Shown here one piece after another: positions 1 to 7,654 of a stretch of DNA of 13,694 bases. The stretch's first letter is position 1; each line of letters starts with the position of its first letter. Made by a program: the position numbers and the translations under genes. The DNA is from JAAYAY01 sp964429355 (GTDB lineage: Bacteria > Planctomycetota > Planctomycetia > Pirellulales > Thermoguttaceae). Under the pieces are notes generated by a model. That model did not search any database, had not been told where the DNA came from, and saw nothing but the letters and a program-made list of their open reading frames with translations. Location: assembly GCA_964429355.1 (NCBI GenBank), contig CAYSCH010000263.1, positions 1-13,694 on the forward strand, read 5' to 3'.

Positions 1-1
1 C

Positions 2-133
2 CTCCTGACAGCAAAGCTAGACCTGCCAGCAGTTGGCAAGGTTACGATCAAGGCCGGGCCCTCCGTCATTTCTGTTTCAGTTCGTGCGGATTCGCCCGCG
101 GCTGTTGGAACAGGAAGGTCCGCGTTGCCGTAA
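2..133 (+). CDS. Possible C-terminal end of an upstream gene (partial)
   Basis: The second reading frame is open from the window edge to a TAA at 131-133, giving about 43 residues that end in GTGRSALP. The composition (alternating Val, Ala, Ser and Lys, as in VGKVTIKAGPS) would suit a beta-rich extracellular or lipoprotein tail, but I recognise no family. Frame 1 is also open until about 197, so the open frame alone is weak evidence. The proposed stop overlaps the candidate promoter of kdsD. The function is unknown, and this may be non-coding. Confidence 0.25.
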   Translation, partial: LLTAKLDLPAVGKVTIKAGPSVISVSVRADSPAAVGTGRSALP

Positions 134-153
134 ATACGGATAGCGGCTACAAT
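125..153 (+). promoter_or_regulatory. Candidate sigma-70 promoter of the kdsD operon
   Basis: A -35-like TTGCCG (125-130) and a -10-like TACAAT (148-153) are separated by exactly 17 bases. They match the TTGACA/TATAAT consensus at 4 of 6 and 5 of 6 positions. Transcription would start near 160, leaving a leader of about 120 bases before the kdsD ATG at 283. The -35 resembles TTGCCT in the promoter candidate at 9081-9110. Identified by eye only. Confidence 0.45.
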
Positions 154-282
154 CTCGGCTCTTTCCGTGGAATTCCGCCAGAAGTGGTAGGAATATGAGT
201 AAGGTCCGGCTCCGGAAGATGCCGGTCAATTCGGGTCGGACCTCCGTTCCCGACCCTGATACTCGTCAAGGATGACGAACGA

Positions 283-1371
283 ATGAGCCTGAGCACTGCC
301 AGACAAGCCGACGGATTCTCGGCCTTCGAGCAACTCCGATTTGGGCGAGAAGTCCTCCGCCACGAGAGCGAGGCGATCCAGTCGGTTGCGGCTGGCCTGG
401 GTGAGGATTTCTGTCGTGCTGCCGACCTGATCTTCCACTGCCAAGGAAGTCTGATTGTCAGTGGGATGGGAAAGGCGGGACTGATCGGCCAGAAATTGAT
501 GGCCACCTTCGCTTCCACCGGCACGCCCTCTCATTTCCTCCATCCGGCCGAGGCGGTGCACGGCGATCTTGGGCGGCTTCGCCAGGACGACTGCGTGCTG
601 GTCCTTTCGCAGAGCGGCGAAACCGAGGAGATCACTCGACTTCTTCCATCGCTCCAGGAGATCGGGACATCCATCATTGCCATGACGGCCCGAAGGGATA
701 GCACCTTGGGACGTTCGGCTGCAATCGTGCTCGAACTGGGAGCGCTCCAGGAAGCGGGGGCCTTGCGGCTGGCCCCGAGCACGAGCACCACCACCATGCT
801 GGCCCTCGGCGACGCCCTGGCACTGGTCGTCAGCAGGATGCGAGGGTTTGCCCGGGAGGACTTCGCCAGGTTCCATCCCGCCGGTGCCCTCGGGCGCAAA
901 CTGAGCCGCGTGGGTCAGCATTGTCGTCCGTTGCAGATGTGCCGGGTGGCTGAGGATTCATTGACGGTTCGCGATGTATTCGTCCAGCGGAGTGTGCCTG
1001 GGCGTCGAACCGGGGCGATCATGCTCGTCGACATCCAGGGGCGACTGACGGGCTTGTTCACCGACAGCGACCTGGCAAAACTGTTCGAGCATCGGCGTGA
1101 ACAGACCCTCGACGAACCGATCCGTTCGGTAATGACTCGCAATCCGATCACGATTGGCGACGGAGCGATGATGACCGACGCGGTGGCGCTGATGGCGGAA
1201 CGCAAGATCAGCGAACTGCCGGTGGTCGACGACCGTGGACGTCCCGTGGGATTGATCGACGTAACCGATGTGGTCGGCCTCTTTCCCCAATTGGAGGACA
1301 AGCCGCACGGTGGCGGCACGAACCGATCCTTGCGAATTGTGTGCGACGGCGATGAAGATCGCCGCGCATAG
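283..1371 (+). CDS. kdsD: Arabinose-5-phosphate isomerase (KpsF/GutQ/KdsD family)
   Basis: This 362-residue cytoplasmic enzyme should convert ribulose 5-phosphate to arabinose 5-phosphate, the first step of Kdo synthesis for lipopolysaccharide. An SIS sugar-isomerase domain spans about residues 43-190, with SGMGKAG (60-66), the phosphate-binding SQSGET (109-114, more often SNSGET in relatives) and GDALA (176-180). Lys64, Glu113, Glu157 (in QEAGALRLAPSTSTT) and His198 (in FHPAGALGRK) sit where the family's catalytic Lys, two Glu and His are expected. Two CBS domains follow at about 217-270 and 281-335, the second carrying ISELPVVDDRG. The length is slightly above the usual 320-330 because of an extra tail after 340. 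The ATG at 283 is preceded by AAGGA at 268-272. The stop abuts kdsC, so the two are probably co-transcribed from the promoter at 125-153. Confidence 0.95.
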   Translation: MSLSTARQADGFSAFEQLRFGREVLRHESEAIQSVAAGLGEDFCRAADLIFHCQGSLIVSGMGKAGLIGQKLMATFASTGTPSHFLHPAEAVHGDLGRLRQDDCVLVLSQSGETEEITRLLPSLQEIGTSIIAMTARRDSTLGRSAAIVLELGALQEAGALRLAPSTSTTTMLALGDALALVVSRMRGFAREDFARFHPAGALGRKLSRVGQHCRPLQMCRVAEDSLTVRDVFVQRSVPGRRTGAIMLVDIQGRLTGLFTDSDLAKLFEHRREQTLDEPIRSVMTRNPITIGDGAMMTDAVALMAERKISELPVVDDRGRPVGLIDVTDVVGLFPQLEDKPHGGGTNRSLRIVCDGDEDRRA

Positions 1372-1938
1372 TTGCTCCCAGGCCCCTCCGAGAACGATAC
1401 GGCGGATACCCACGTGACCGACCTTGTTGCCAAATGCCGAACGATTGAACTGCTGGTTTCCGATGTCGATGGAGTGATGACCGACGGACGTATCATCTAC
1501 GACAACCAGGGGATCGAAACGAAACAATTCCACGTTCGCGACGGAGTCGGCGTCAAGCTTTGGCAACGGAGCGGCAATCGTTTCGGGATCATCACGCAGC
1601 GAAGCTCGCACGCCGTGAAGATACGCGCCAGCGAACTCGACGTCAGCTTCGTCCGCCAGGCGGCGGCCGACAAGATCGTAGCGATCCACGAGATTGTGGA
1701 CGAACTCGGCCTGCGGCTCAGCCAGGTGGGCTACATCGGCGACGATCTTCCGGACCTGCCTGTCCTCCGTGCGGTGGGGCTCGGCGTGGCAGTTGCCGAT
1801 GCGGCATCGGAGGTGCGTGAAGCGGCCGATTTTGTCACGTCGCTCCCCGGGGGGCGAGGCGCCGTGCGCGAGGCCGTGGAGATGATTCTCCGGAATCAGC
1901 AACGATGGGAAGACCTCGTACGATCCTTCGAGGGATGA
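1372..1938 (+). CDS. kdsC: 3-deoxy-D-manno-octulosonate 8-phosphate phosphatase (KdsC, HAD family)
   Basis: KdsC removes phosphate from Kdo 8-phosphate, releasing Kdo for activation by KdsB. The protein is a capless class C0 HAD phosphatase. Motif I is SDVDGVMTDG with nucleophile Asp31 and general acid/base Asp33, motif II is in FGIITQRSS, and the acidic Mg-binding motif is IGDDLPDLPVL. The family's PGGRGAVRE tail is also present. The usual ITGRS reads ITQRS here, a mild oddity. The outer start given is a TTG directly after the kdsD stop. A GTG at 1414 (15th codon, giving MTDLVAKCRTIELLVSDVDG) fits family N-termini better and is probably the true start. The gene sits between kdsD and an LPS-transport-like gene, spaced 0 and 19 bases, as expected for one operon. 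Confidence 0.92.
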   Translation: MLPGPSENDTADTHVTDLVAKCRTIELLVSDVDGVMTDGRIIYDNQGIETKQFHVRDGVGVKLWQRSGNRFGIITQRSSHAVKIRASELDVSFVRQAAADKIVAIHEIVDELGLRLSQVGYIGDDLPDLPVLRAVGLGVAVADAASEVREAADFVTSLPGGRGAVREAVEMILRNQQRWEDLVRSFEG

Positions 1939-1957
1939 CCCAAGGTAGCGGAACTCC

Positions 1958-4900
1958 ATGCCAAAACTGACCCGGTTCATCACGAGTTTCGCCGCAGTGC
2001 TGGGGACCTATTGGCTCTATGCGCTCCTGGTGGTGCCGCTTATCGAGCCGGCTGCGGCGGGACCACAGACCGGCACTGCCGGCGAATCCCGCCGAGGGGC
2101 AGCCCGGCGAATCAACAACCGCCTCGGCGAACTGCAGCAACTCGTTCCTCCCGAAGCCCGCGCACAGCTCCAGACTCCCTGGATCATCGAGAGCGACGAT
2201 TTCAAACTCCTGATGCAGAAATACACCAACCGGGACGACGGACGGGTGATGATCGAGCCCTGCGTGTTGATCTTCACGCCCGGCTCGTCGCTGGAGAGCG
2301 CCGAACCGAAGCCGCCGATCGTACTCTACGCCCCCGCCGGAGCCATGATGGTATTCGGCCGGCCTCTCGATCTCCGCACCGGCGACGTCGACTGTCCCAC
2401 TTCGGGCAGGCTCCTTGGCGAAATCACGATCACCAGCCCCGGCCAGTCGAGCGGTCCGGAAGACGATCTGCACATTGAAACACGCGACGTCCAACTCACG
2501 GCCGACCAGATTTCGACCACCAATGCCGTTGATTTCCGCTACGGGGCCTCCGTCGGACGGGGACGCAACTTCGTGATCAAACTCCAACGCGACGAGAAGA
2601 AGCGAAGCTCGCCCGGTGATGCTCCCAGCGTGAAAGGGATCGAGTCCTTCGAACTCCTCGAGCTGGACCATCTGCACCTCGAACCACCCAAGAAAGAAGA
2701 CCCGCCCTCCTCTGTCGCCGAAGTCCGCACCGGACCGGCCGACCTGGATACGACGCGCCCGCTGGAGATCACCTGCCAGGGGAGGTTCCGGTTCGACCTT
2801 GTCGGTCAAGTCGCCACGTTCCAGCACCAGGTCAACGTGCTGCAGTTGAATCCCCAAGGGGAGGCCGATCAGCTCAACTGCGAACTACTGACGCTCTCCT
2901 TTTCCCGATCGCGCAAGGGATTGCAGAGCCTCGACGGCAAACAACCGCCGGCCACCCCCCTGGGAACGGAGAGTATCGATCTCGAACTCCGCAAGATCGA
3001 AGCCACGGGAAACCCCGTAATCGTTCGTGCTTTCAGCCGCGACGCGGAGGCTCGCGGAGAGTGGTTGTCGTACGACGTGCAACAAGACAGCGTTTCTCTC
3101 GGACGCGGCGAGGAAGTCTTTCTGCGCCAGGGACCCAACGAATTCCACGCCCGGAGCGTCAGCTACAAATCCAAAGGCAAAGGGCGACTGGGCGAGATCT
3201 TCTCGCAGGGACCGGGTCGGATGAAAGGGAGAATGCGGGACCGTCCGGACCAGGAGATCTTCGCGGAATGGGGCGACAGGCTGCAGATGGAACCGTTTGA
3301 GGATCAGCACCTGGCAACCCTGAGCGGGGGCGTAAGCTTGGAGTATGCCGGCATGGGCACTCTGACCGCCGAACGCATCGATCTCTGGCTCTTCGAGTTG
3401 CCGGCAGGACCGGAGCGAGAGAAGCTCGAAGTCGTGCCCGACCGAATGCTCGTCCAGAATCAGGTGAAGATCAACGCGCCGGAGGTCTCCGGCACCATGA
3501 ACGAGCTCCAGATCTGGTTTGAGCAGCGGCCCCGCACCTCGCCCGTGGCTTCTTCCCAAGGCCCCCTCGGGCCCAATAGTCCTGGCCAGTCCGATGCGAC
3601 TTCCCCGAGTCCCGTGGCTGGGCCTTTCCAGCCGCGAACCGCCGGCGAGCCAATCGAGCGGCGCTATCAAGTCCGGGGCGATCTTGTGCAGGCGCGTTTC
3701 CTCATCCGCAACGAGAAGGCGGAATTGGCGGAGTTGATGCTCGAAAACCAAGTCGAACTTGATGAGATCCCCCTGGTTCCGAGTGGCGGCAACGAACAAC
3801 CGATGCACGTCGAGGGGGACCGGATACAGGTATTCGAGGCCCACGACACGACCAGGACGAGACTCTCGGTGATCGGGCGTGCCGCCGAATTCCGCGGGCG
3901 TGGTGTGATGCTCAGTGGCACAAACATCAACGTCGACGCCGGAGCGAACCGACTTTGGATCAACGGAGCCGGCGCAATGAGGTTGCCCCTGGATCGCGAC
4001 CTGGAAGGAAAACCGCTGCAGCACCCCGACGAGGTCACGATCACCTGGCAGAAGGAGATGGACTTCGTCGACGGCATCAGGGCCCAGTTTGAAGAGAAGG
4101 TGGAAGCCCGCACACGAGATCAACTTCTGCGCACGGCGATCCTCGAAGCGCAGTTCCTCGACCGGATCGATTTTCGTAACGTCCGTTCAAAATCACGGCC
4201 GAAGGCCGAACTGGCGCAGATCGCCTGCCGGGGCGGTGTCTTCATGGAGGGACGGACCTACGAGAGATCTTCCGTTCAACCGGGAGCTGGCGGGAACGGT
4301 TTGATGCATCCGGTCAGTCTGCCGGCAGAGGTCGGAATGGGCGCTCCGCAGCAGGAGTCATGGGAGGAGTTTGTTGCAGTCGAGTTGACGATCAATCGCC
4401 GGACGGGCGATATTTTCGCTCAAGGGCCAGGCCGGATTACGACCATTCAACGGAAATCCGCCGAGCTGTTCCCGGCGCGGCAAGTGCAGGTTCAACCCGC
4501 GACGGAACCTCGGGCAAACGACAACAAGCTCGCCTATCTCCATGTCGAATTTCCCCAGGTGATGACCGGTAATATCGAGCTGGGCGAGGTTACATTCGCC
4601 GAGCACGTTCGCTGCGTTTACGAAGAAGAAGAGGTTTCCTGGGAGACACGGCTCGACGTCCACGATCCCGACTCGCTCAGCCCTTCCGGAGTCCTCCTGA
4701 CGGCCGATCGCCTGACAGTCTCCGAACCTCCAGGACCGGCGGAAAACGCCAAGTCGATCGAATTGCTGGCTTTGGGAAATGTGGCTGCCGAGAATGCCAA
4801 TTTCACCGCCCGGGCTGACCGCATGACCTACAGCCAGGCCAAGGATTGGCTGATTCTCGTCGGAAACGGGTACGCACCGGCGGAGCTTTCGTTCCAGGAG

Positions 4901-5020
4901 TACCTGGGGGCCACTCCCAGGAGTCATTCGGCCGCCGAAATTCACTTCCGGCCGGAAACGAAAGAGGTCAAGATCGTCGACGGCCGTTCGTTGCAGTTGG
5001 ACTCGCTGCCCATGCGATGA
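1958..5020 (+). CDS. Very large membrane-anchored OstA/LptA-LptC-like protein, probable LPS transport
   Basis: This is a 1020-residue protein with one N-terminal membrane helix (about residues 9-29, ending YALLVVPLIEP) and an otherwise soluble, beta-rich body, expected on the periplasmic side. Stretches alternate short hydrophobic strands with 'xxGNVxxxxxxxxxTADRxxY' wording typical of OstA/LptA repeats: about 142-195 (HIETRDVQLTADQIST), about 450-475 (LSGGVSLEYAGMGTLTAERI), and about 934-985 (LALGNVAAENANF then ARADRMTYSQAK). A Pro/Ser-rich linker lies near 530-560. Known LptA and LptC are under 210 residues, so this would be a multi-repeat version, perhaps a fused LptC-LptA bridge; that role is inferred from the motifs and from kdsD-kdsC directly upstream. 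The ATG at 1958 has AAGG 12 bases upstream. No lptB ATPase gene follows. Detailed homology cannot be judged by eye. Confidence 0.82.
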   Translation: MPKLTRFITSFAAVLGTYWLYALLVVPLIEPAAAGPQTGTAGESRRGAARRINNRLGELQQLVPPEARAQLQTPWIIESDDFKLLMQKYTNRDDGRVMIEPCVLIFTPGSSLESAEPKPPIVLYAPAGAMMVFGRPLDLRTGDVDCPTSGRLLGEITITSPGQSSGPEDDLHIETRDVQLTADQISTTNAVDFRYGASVGRGRNFVIKLQRDEKKRSSPGDAPSVKGIESFELLELDHLHLEPPKKEDPPSSVAEVRTGPADLDTTRPLEITCQGRFRFDLVGQVATFQHQVNVLQLNPQGEADQLNCELLTLSFSRSRKGLQSLDGKQPPATPLGTESIDLELRKIEATGNPVIVRAFSRDAEARGEWLSYDVQQDSVSLGRGEEVFLRQGPNEFHARSVSYKSKGKGRLGEIFSQGPGRMKGRMRDRPDQEIFAEWGDRLQMEPFEDQHLATLSGGVSLEYAGMGTLTAERIDLWLFELPAGPEREKLEVVPDRMLVQNQVKINAPEVSGTMNELQIWFEQRPRTSPVASSQGPLGPNSPGQSDATSPSPVAGPFQPRTAGEPIERRYQVRGDLVQARFLIRNEKAELAELMLENQVELDEIPLVPSGGNEQPMHVEGDRIQVFEAHDTTRTRLSVIGRAAEFRGRGVMLSGTNINVDAGANRLWINGAGAMRLPLDRDLEGKPLQHPDEVTITWQKEMDFVDGIRAQFEEKVEARTRDQLLRTAILEAQFLDRIDFRNVRSKSRPKAELAQIACRGGVFMEGRTYERSSVQPGAGGNGLMHPVSLPAEVGMGAPQQESWEEFVAVELTINRRTGDIFAQGPGRITTIQRKSAELFPARQVQVQPATEPRANDNKLAYLHVEFPQVMTGNIELGEVTFAEHVRCVYEEEEVSWETRLDVHDPDSLSPSGVLLTADRLTVSEPPGPAENAKSIELLALGNVAAENANFTARADRMTYSQAKDWLILVGNGYAPAELSFQEYLGATPRSHSAAEIHFRPETKEVKIVDGRSLQLDSLPMR

Positions 5021-5049
5021 ACCCCCTGACGTTTCCCTCGCTCGTGGCT

Positions 5050-5077
5050 TTCGCCGACGCGCGGTTGGGCCTAAAAT
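5050..5077 (+). promoter_or_regulatory. Weak candidate promoter for the glycosyltransferase pair
   Basis: In the 178-base gap after the large Lpt-like gene, TAAAAT (5072-5077) matches a -10 box at 5 of 6 positions, but the -35-like TTCGCC (5050-5055, 16-base spacer) matches only 3 of 6. If used, it would give a leader of about 115 bases before the GTG at 5199. Read-through from the upstream operon is an equal possibility. Confidence 0.28.
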
Positions 5078-5183
5078 GGCTCTTCGTCCGGAAGCGGCGA
5101 CGAACGGTTGCCTGCCATGCCCACCAGTTATCCAAGATACTGCGTGCCTGCCCCCGTTTCCGGAGAGGCCTTTACACCCGCGT

Positions 5184-5190
5184 GGAGGAG
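5184..5190 (+). promoter_or_regulatory. Shine-Dalgarno site that fixes the start of the first glycosyltransferase
   Basis: GGAGGAG lies 8 bases before the GTG at 5199. It is the best ribosome binding site in the region and decides against the ATG at 5076. That ATG would add 41 low-complexity, Pro- and Cys-containing residues in front of the conserved first beta-strand (LRLVIVTRRF). Confidence 0.7.
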
Positions 5191-5198
5191 TGCAGCGA

Positions 5199-6383
5199 GT
5201 GTCCCGACTGCGACTGGTGATCGTAACTCGGCGGTTCTGGCCCGTGGCCGGCGCAGCGGAACGCGCGATCGCCAACCTGGCGGCCGAACTGGTGGCACGG
5301 GGCGTCGATGTTGCGCTCGTCACGCTCCGATGGGAAGACTCTTGGCCCGATCGCATCGACTACCGAGGCGTCTCCGTTGTGCGACTTCCCTGGACCGCGA
5401 CGGGATTTCTGGGCCTGCGCCGCTGGTTGAGAAACCTCTCCCATTACCTCCGGGAAAACGCGCATCGTTACGATGTGGCCTACGTCTGCGGTTTGCGACA
5501 CGACTGCCCGGTCGCCCTGAAAGCCATCCAGCGCCGACGCGGCTCCGTGGTTTTGCGAGCCGATAGCTCCGGCCGCACGGGTGATTGTCTCTGGCAATTG
5601 GAGTCGGGGAGCGGGCGGCGGATCAAACGCCTGGCGATGAAAGCCGACGCGTTTGTCGGTCCGACCGAAATCACCCACCGCGAGTTGATCGCTGCCGGTT
5701 ACCCTCGCGATCGAATCCACCGTATTCTGGGAGGCGTGCCCGTTCGTCCTCCCGCCGACGCGGCCGGGAAGCTCGCGGCTCGAAGGGCCCTGGAAAATGT
5801 CAACACCTTGCTCCATTGCCCCCTCGAAAACCCCCTGGCAGTTTACACCGGGCGGCTGGACGAGCCCAACGGGGCGTCCAGCGCGATCGACGCCTGGCGA
5901 CTTGTTGTCCGGCGCTGGCCCAACGCACGGCTCTGGCTCGTCGGGGCGAATGCCAACCAGTCCGCCTTGAACCGGCAGATTGATGCGGCTGGCCTGCTCG
6001 GGCGAGTTGTGATTCCCGGCGTGTTTGCCGACGTCACCGAACTGCTCGCGGCAGCCGATGTCGCCGTGGTCGATTCCGACAACGGCCAGTCGCAGGCGCT
6101 GTTGCTGGAGGCCATGGCGGCCGGATTGCCCATTGCCGCGACCGACAAGCCCGAACACCGGAGCGTGGTCGAGGGTCCATCGTGCGCGAGGCTCTTTCCC
6201 CCAGGGAACGGCGAGGTGCTTGGCAGGATTCTCGTGGATCTGTTCGACAACCCGAAGGAAGCGAATCGTTTGGGAGAGTCCGCCCGGCTTTGTGCCGAGC
6301 GCGACTACGAAATCGGCCGAGTCGCCGATGATCACCTGGCAATGCTGGAAAACCTGGTCCGAAAGAAAGGTAATTCGAATTAG
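5199..6383 (+). CDS. GT4-like glycosyltransferase with degenerate donor-site motifs
   Basis: This is a 394-residue cytoplasmic GT-B fold protein. The N-terminal half starts with SRLRLVIVTRRFWPVAGAAE, the acceptor-side Rossmann strand and loop of GT4 enzymes. The C-terminal half carries GRLDEPNG (218-225), ARLWLVGAN, and ALLLEAMAAGLPIAATDKPEH. In active GT4 enzymes the first motif normally has a Lys before the Gly (here Asn) and the last is preceded by Glu in an E-x7-E pair. Here the first Glu position reads DNGQSQA with Asn295 and one extra residue, so only Glu304 remains. The enzyme may use a different donor or be inactive or regulatory. The next gene, also GT4, begins 2 bases after the stop, so both probably act on one surface glycan. 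The GTG start rests on the GGAGGAG at 5184-5190. Substrate is unknown. Confidence 0.87.
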   Translation: MSRLRLVIVTRRFWPVAGAAERAIANLAAELVARGVDVALVTLRWEDSWPDRIDYRGVSVVRLPWTATGFLGLRRWLRNLSHYLRENAHRYDVAYVCGLRHDCPVALKAIQRRRGSVVLRADSSGRTGDCLWQLESGSGRRIKRLAMKADAFVGPTEITHRELIAAGYPRDRIHRILGGVPVRPPADAAGKLAARRALENVNTLLHCPLENPLAVYTGRLDEPNGASSAIDAWRLVVRRWPNARLWLVGANANQSALNRQIDAAGLLGRVVIPGVFADVTELLAAADVAVVDSDNGQSQALLLEAMAAGLPIAATDKPEHRSVVEGPSCARLFPPGNGEVLGRILVDLFDNPKEANRLGESARLCAERDYEIGRVADDHLAMLENLVRKKGNSN

Positions 6384-6385
6384 CT

Positions 6386-7504
6386 GTGAAGAAGCGGATT
6401 CTCGAAATCATTCCCACGCTCGACCGGGCTGGGGCTGAGAAGCAACTGACCTTGTTGGCGGCAGGACTCCCGGCCGACGAGTTCGAAGTCCATGTCTGCG
6501 CCCTGACTCGCGGTGGTCCTCTCCTGGAGGATCTGGAAAAGGCCGGCGTGACCGCCTCCGTGATCGGCAAACGCTGGAAGATCGATCCGCAGGCTTTCCT
6601 GCGGCTGAAGCGTTTCATCGCCGACTGGAAGCCCGATCTGATCCACACCTGGATCTTCGCCGCCAACGCCTACGGCCGTGCTGCCGGTATCTGGTGCAAG
6701 GTCAAGTGTCTGGTGGCCGGCGAACGCTGCGTCGATCCCTGGAAGAGCGGGCGCGACCTGGCGATCGATCGGTACCTGGCCCGGCGAACCGCCCGGATTG
6801 TGACCAACAGTTCCGGCGTCAAGGATTTCTACACCCGGCACGGCCTGCCCGCCGAGAAGTTCGTCATCATTCCCAACGGCATTCGGCCCCCGAAACCGAG
6901 CACCACGCCCCGCGACGTGCTCCTCGATGAACTGGGCCTTCCACCTGGCAGCCGGATGATCGGGATGGTGGGAAGGCTCTGGGCCCAGAAACGAGTGGAC
7001 GACGCCATCTGGGCCGCCGACCTGCTCAAGCGAATTCGAACCGACTCGCACCTGGTCATCTTGGGCGACGGCCCCTTGCGCGACAAGCTGCGAAGGTTTC
7101 GCGACAAGGTCGAGATCCGCGATCGGGTCCATTTCCTGGGCCATCGCGACGATGCCTGGCGGATCATTCCCCACTTCGACGTCCTCTGGTCCACCAGCGC
7201 CTACGAGGGGCAATCCAACGCGATTATGGAGGCCATGGCACACGGGATCCCCGTCGTGGCAACCGACATTCCCGGCACTCGGGACCTCGTGGTCCCCGAG
7301 GTCACAGGGCAACTGGTCTCGGCAGCCAAAGCGGACGCCGAACGCCGGCGGGCGGCCTTCGCAAAGCATACCCAGCAACTCTTCGAAGACCCCTCGCTGG
7401 CTGCCCGATTGAGCGCCGCTGCCAAGGCCCGCATCGCCACCGAATTCACTGTGGAGAAGATGGTCTCCGCTCACTGCAGATTGTATCGGGAACTGCTCGG
7501 CTGA
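6386..7504 (+). CDS. GT4 family glycosyltransferase
   Basis: This 372-residue protein is a canonical retaining GT-B glycosyltransferase that would transfer a sugar from a nucleotide donor to a cell-surface glycan or lipid acceptor in the cytoplasm. It opens with KKRILEIIPTLDRAGAEKQL, whose GGAEK-like loop is typical of GT4. IVTNSSGVKDF and VIIPNGI mark the interdomain region, MVGRLWAQKRVDDAI (Lys202) the phosphate-binding site, VILGDGP the second Rossmann strand, and YEGQSNAIMEAMAHGIPVVA the intact E-x7-E motif (Glu274, Glu282). The start is GTG, 2 bases after the stop of the preceding glycosyltransferase, with AGAAAGG further upstream at 6364-6370; coupling to the upstream gene is likely. 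It is the last gene of the + strand block, followed by hairpins. Donor and acceptor cannot be read from the sequence. Confidence 0.92.
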   Translation: MKKRILEIIPTLDRAGAEKQLTLLAAGLPADEFEVHVCALTRGGPLLEDLEKAGVTASVIGKRWKIDPQAFLRLKRFIADWKPDLIHTWIFAANAYGRAAGIWCKVKCLVAGERCVDPWKSGRDLAIDRYLARRTARIVTNSSGVKDFYTRHGLPAEKFVIIPNGIRPPKPSTTPRDVLLDELGLPPGSRMIGMVGRLWAQKRVDDAIWAADLLKRIRTDSHLVILGDGPLRDKLRRFRDKVEIRDRVHFLGHRDDAWRIIPHFDVLWSTSAYEGQSNAIMEAMAHGIPVVATDIPGTRDLVVPEVTGQLVSAAKADAERRRAAFAKHTQQLFEDPSLAARLSAAAKARIATEFTVEKMVSAHCRLYRELLG

Positions 7505-7505
7505 G

Positions 7506-7528
7506 CCCTTGCGAGATTCGCAGAAGGG
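7506..7528 (+). terminator. Small hairpin just after the second glycosyltransferase
   Basis: CCCTTGCGA (7506-7514) can pair with TCGC (7518-7521) and AAGGG (7524-7528) around a GAT loop with a 2-base bulge. It begins 2 bases after the stop codon. There is no T-tract, so it may serve only as an mRNA 3' end structure. A second short hairpin (AGCCG/CGGCT, 7545-7557) follows. Confidence 0.35.
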
Positions 7529-7594
7529 TAGTCATCGTGAAGATAGCCGCGTCGGCTTGCCCCTCGCTCAGTTGCGCTCGTGCCTTGCTGGGTT

Positions 7595-7635
7595 GGATGG
7601 CGGGAGTCGAGGCTGTCGCTCGACCCCAGCCATCC
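7595..7635. terminator. Strong palindrome between convergent genes, possible bidirectional terminator
   Basis: GGATGGC (7595-7601) pairs with GCCATCC (7629-7635), GGG (7602-7604) with CCC (7625-7627), and GTCGAG (7606-7611) with CTCGAC (7619-7624). This gives a 16-pair stem with one single-base bulge on each side and a 7-base loop. It lies 20 bases from the end of the - strand hydrolase gene and 90 bases past the glycosyltransferase. Neither side has a T-run, so intrinsic termination is uncertain; a dispersed palindromic repeat is the alternative. Confidence 0.5.
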
Positions 7636-7654
7636 TCCGCTCGGGTTTGTGCCG

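Noticed and set aside
2885..4123. A 412-codon - strand frame within the large Lpt-like gene
   Set aside because: Mirror of the + strand gene with His/Arg/Asp-rich shadow composition and no start signal.
5076..5198. N-terminal extension of the first glycosyltransferase from the ATG at 5076
   Set aside because: The extra 41 residues are unlike any GT4 N-terminus, and the GGAGGAG site sets the start at the GTG at 5199.
5172..6335. A 387-codon - strand frame opposite the first glycosyltransferase
   Set aside because: The + strand frame carries clear GT4 motifs; this one carries none.
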